A stretch of 64,000 bases of DNA from Ilex aquifolium (Eukaryota > Streptophyta > Magnoliopsida > Aquifoliales > Aquifoliaceae). Positions 61,601 through 64,000 of the stretch are shown here, one piece after another; position 1 is the stretch's first letter; every line of letters starts with the position of its first letter. The DNA lies in contig OX637401.1 in NCBI GenBank assembly GCA_951799425.1, positions 33,529,780-33,593,779 of the forward strand, given 5' to 3'. The position numbers and the translations under genes are program-made. The notes under the pieces were generated by a model. That model saw only the letters and a program-made list of their open reading frames with translations. It ran no database searches and was not told where the DNA came from.

Positions 61601-64000
61601 GAAGATGAATCACCAATTTTGATCTCAATATATTGGTTAGGGTTTCAAGTTCTCATTTCAATGCCGCAAGAGTTAGCTCAATCCGTGTTCGGGAGAAAAA
61701 GTTATGTCCGATATACTATTTCATTTTAAAGGTGGACTACTTATTACACCAAACTTGCGTTACAATAGAGCCCATGCTAGAGGATTTTTCATGACTTTTG
61801 ATGTGAATAAAATGGTTAGGGATTCAAGAATTCTTTACAATGCCGCAAGAATCATCTTATTCAGAGACCGGAGTAAAAAGTTATGTCCGAAATACTAAAG
61901 AATGGGAAATTACTTTTTTTTCCTAGTGGAGGGGAATAACCAACTATACCAAACTTCCATCACCATTTCGAACTTGTTAGAAGGTGAATCACCAATTTTG
62001 ATCTCAATATATTGGTTAGGGTTTCAAGTTCTCATTTCAATGCCGCAAGAGTTAGCTCAATCCGAGTTCGGGAGAAAAAGTTATGTCCGATATACTATTT
62101 CATTTTAAAGGTGGACTACTTATTACACCAAACTTGCGTTACAATAGAGCCCATGCTAGAGGATTTTTCATGACTTTTGATGTGAATAAAATGGTTAGGG
62201 ATTCAAGAATTCTTTACAATGCCGCAAGAATCATCTTATTCAGAGACCGGAGTAAAAAGTTATGTCTGAAATACTAAAGAATGGGAAATTACTTTTTTTT
62301 CCTAGTGGAGGGGAATGACCAACTATACCAAACTTCCATCACCATTTCGAACTTGTTAGAAGATGAATTACCAATTTTGATCTGAATATATTGGTTAGAG
62401 TTTCAAGTTCTCATTTCAATGCCGCAAGAGTTAGCTCAATCCGAGTTCGGGAGAAAAAGTTATGTCCGATATACTATTTCATTTTAAAGGTGGACTACTT
62501 ATTACATCAAACTTGCGTTACAATAGAGCCCATGCTAGAGGATTTTTCATGACTTTTGATGTGACTAAAATGGTTTGGGATTCAAGAATTCTTTACAATG
62601 CCGCAAGAATCATCTTAATCAGAGACCGGAGTAAAAAGTTATGTCAGAAATACTAAAGAATGGGAAATTACTTTTTTTTCTTAGTGGAGGGGAATGACCA
62701 ACTATACCAAACTTCCATCACCATTTCGAACTTGTTAGAAGATGAATCACCAATTTTGATCTCAATATATTGGTTAGGGTTTCAAGTTCTCATTTCAATG
62801 CCGCAAGAGTTAGCTCAATCCGTGTTCGGGAGAAAAAGTTATGTCCGATATACTATTTCATTTTAAAGGTGGACTACTTATTACACCAAACTTGCGTTAC
62901 AATAGAGCCCATACTAGAGGATTTTTCATGACTTTTGATGTGAATAAAATGGTTAGGGATTCAAGAATTCTTTACAATGCAGCAAGAATCATCTTAATCA
63001 GAGACCGGAGTAAAAAGTTATGTCAGAAATACTAAAGAATGGGAAATTACTTTTTTTTCTTAGTGGAGGGGAATGACCAACTATACCAAACTTCCATCAC
63101 CATTTCGAACTTGTTAGAAGATGAATCACCAATTTTGATCTCAATATATTGGTTAGGGTTTCAAGTTCTCATTTCAATGCCGCAAGAGTTAGCTTAATCC
63201 GTGTTCGGGAGAAAAAGTTATGTCCGATATACTATTTCATTTTAAAGGTGGACTACTTATTACACCAAACTTGCGTTACAATAGAGCCCATGCTAGAGGA
63301 TTTTTCATGACTTTTGATGTGAATAAAATGGTTAGGGATTCAAGAATTCTTTACAATGCCGCAAGAATCATCTTATTCAGAGACCGGAGTAAAAAGTTAT
63401 GTCCGAAATACTAAAGAATGGGAAATTACTTTTTTTTCCTAGTGGAGGGGAATAACCAACTATACCAAACTTCCATCACCATTTCGAACTTGTTAGAAGG
63501 TGAATCACCAATTTTGATCTCAATATATTGGTTAGGGTTTCAAGTTCTCATTTCAATGCCGCAAGAGTTAGCTCAATCCGAGTTCGGGAGAAAAAGTTAT
63601 GTCCGATATACTATTTCATTTTAAAGGTGGACTACTTATTACACCAAACTTGCGTTACAATAGAGCCCATGCTAGAGGATTTTTCATGACTTTTGATGTG
63701 AATAAAATGGTTAGGGATTCAAGAATTCTTTACAATGCCGCAAGAATCATCTTGTTCAGAGACCGGAGTAAAAAGTTATGTCTGAAATACTAAAGAATGG
63801 GAAATTACTTTTTTTTCCTAGTGGAGGGGAATGACCAACTATACCAAACTTCCATCACCATTTCGAACTTGTTAGAAGATGAATTACCAATTTTGATCTC
63901 AATATATTGGTTAGAGTTTCAAGTTCTCATTTCAATGCCGCAAGAGTTAGCTCAATCCGAGTTCGGGAGAAAAAGTTATGTCCGATATACTATTTCATTT

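Larger units (their letters stand above)
8247..64000 (+). repeat. 379 bp satellite array, about 147 tandem units, right end open
   Basis: The unit recurs every 379 bases without inversion or interruption to the end of the window. One variant class, here called H, is 378 bases because it lacks one A in GGGGAATGACC and reads GAATGAGAAATT. Almost every unit holds an EcoRI site (AAGAATTCTT) and the block AAAAAGTTATGTCCGA twice. Further variant classes seen are V (TTTCTTAGTGG then CCGTGTTCGGG), A (AAGCTGAATC), L (GATGAATTACC), NN (GGGAATAACC) and W (TTATGGTTTCATG). Short frames recur in each unit, but 379 is not a multiple of three and many units carry stops, so the array is not coding. Length, homogeneity and company with an Athila element suggest a centromeric or pericentromeric satellite. 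Confidence 0.98.

Noticed and set aside
8283-63793. Hundreds of overlapping 64, 68 and 74 residue frames in the satellite, very similar to one another, looking like a giant tandem gene family
   Set aside because: They are one or two frames of the same 379 bp unit seen again and again. The period is not a multiple of three, many units carry stops or one-base indels, and substitutions show no codon-position bias by eye.
8247-64000. Impression of a CRISPR-like or repeat-spacer array
   Set aside because: The whole unit is repeated, with no unique spacers, and the context is a plant retroelement and satellite.
1-64000. tRNA, rRNA, snoRNA or host protein-coding genes
   Set aside because: None could be recognised by eye in either strand outside the retroelement module.

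Overview
The window is plant nuclear DNA, most likely eudicot pericentromeric or centromeric heterochromatin. This rests on three things: an Athila-type Ty3/gypsy integrase with its long 3' region and LTR, a second gypsy remnant, and 55.7 kb of an uninterrupted head-to-tail satellite. No tRNA, rRNA, CRISPR or prokaryotic operon was seen. The species cannot be named from the sequence alone.

Bases 1-8246 read as the 3' part of one Athila-like element on the + strand. The pol frame is open from the left edge to 1348, apart from one TAG at 647-649 that separates the catalytic aspartates from the catalytic glutamate. A 5.2 kb stretch between pol and the 3' LTR, where Athila elements often carry an env-like gene, instead holds two diverged copies of a two-gene module. 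Each copy has a pyrimidine-rich leader, a 43-48 residue single-span membrane microprotein (1498-1644; 3590-3721), and a 141-143 residue basic protein with a CX2CX4HX6C metal-binding motif (1966-2397; 4251-4676). All four frames are intact. The basic protein resembles, from memory of the family, the cysteine-rich nucleic-acid-binding proteins of carla-like plant viruses. A probable chromovirus LTR fragment (about 2815-3160), seven poly-A runs and a 132 bp tandem duplication lie between and around the modules. A polypurine tract at 6557-6568 leads into a 3' LTR (about 6569-8246) with a TATA box and internal 8 bp and 56 bp tandem repeats.

Bases 8247-64000 are a satellite array of about 147 copies of a 379 bp unit (378 bp in one marked variant), all in the same orientation and running off the right edge. 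The 379 bp unit is itself a dimer of related halves of 179 and 200 bp, about 73% identical outside a 21 bp length difference. The ancestral monomer was therefore near 179 bp, a usual length for plant centromeric satellites. Unit variants recur in a few fixed orders (L-H-A-V and others). Blocks of 1, 4, 5, 6 and 8 units that share private mutations mark recent segmental duplications.

The LTR meets the satellite cleanly: satellite homology starts at the base after the LTR's terminal CA, and the first units are as well conserved as internal ones. The simplest reading is that the element inserted into a pre-existing array, with AAGAG (8247-8251) as the expected target-site duplication. The left half of the element and its left flank lie outside the window.
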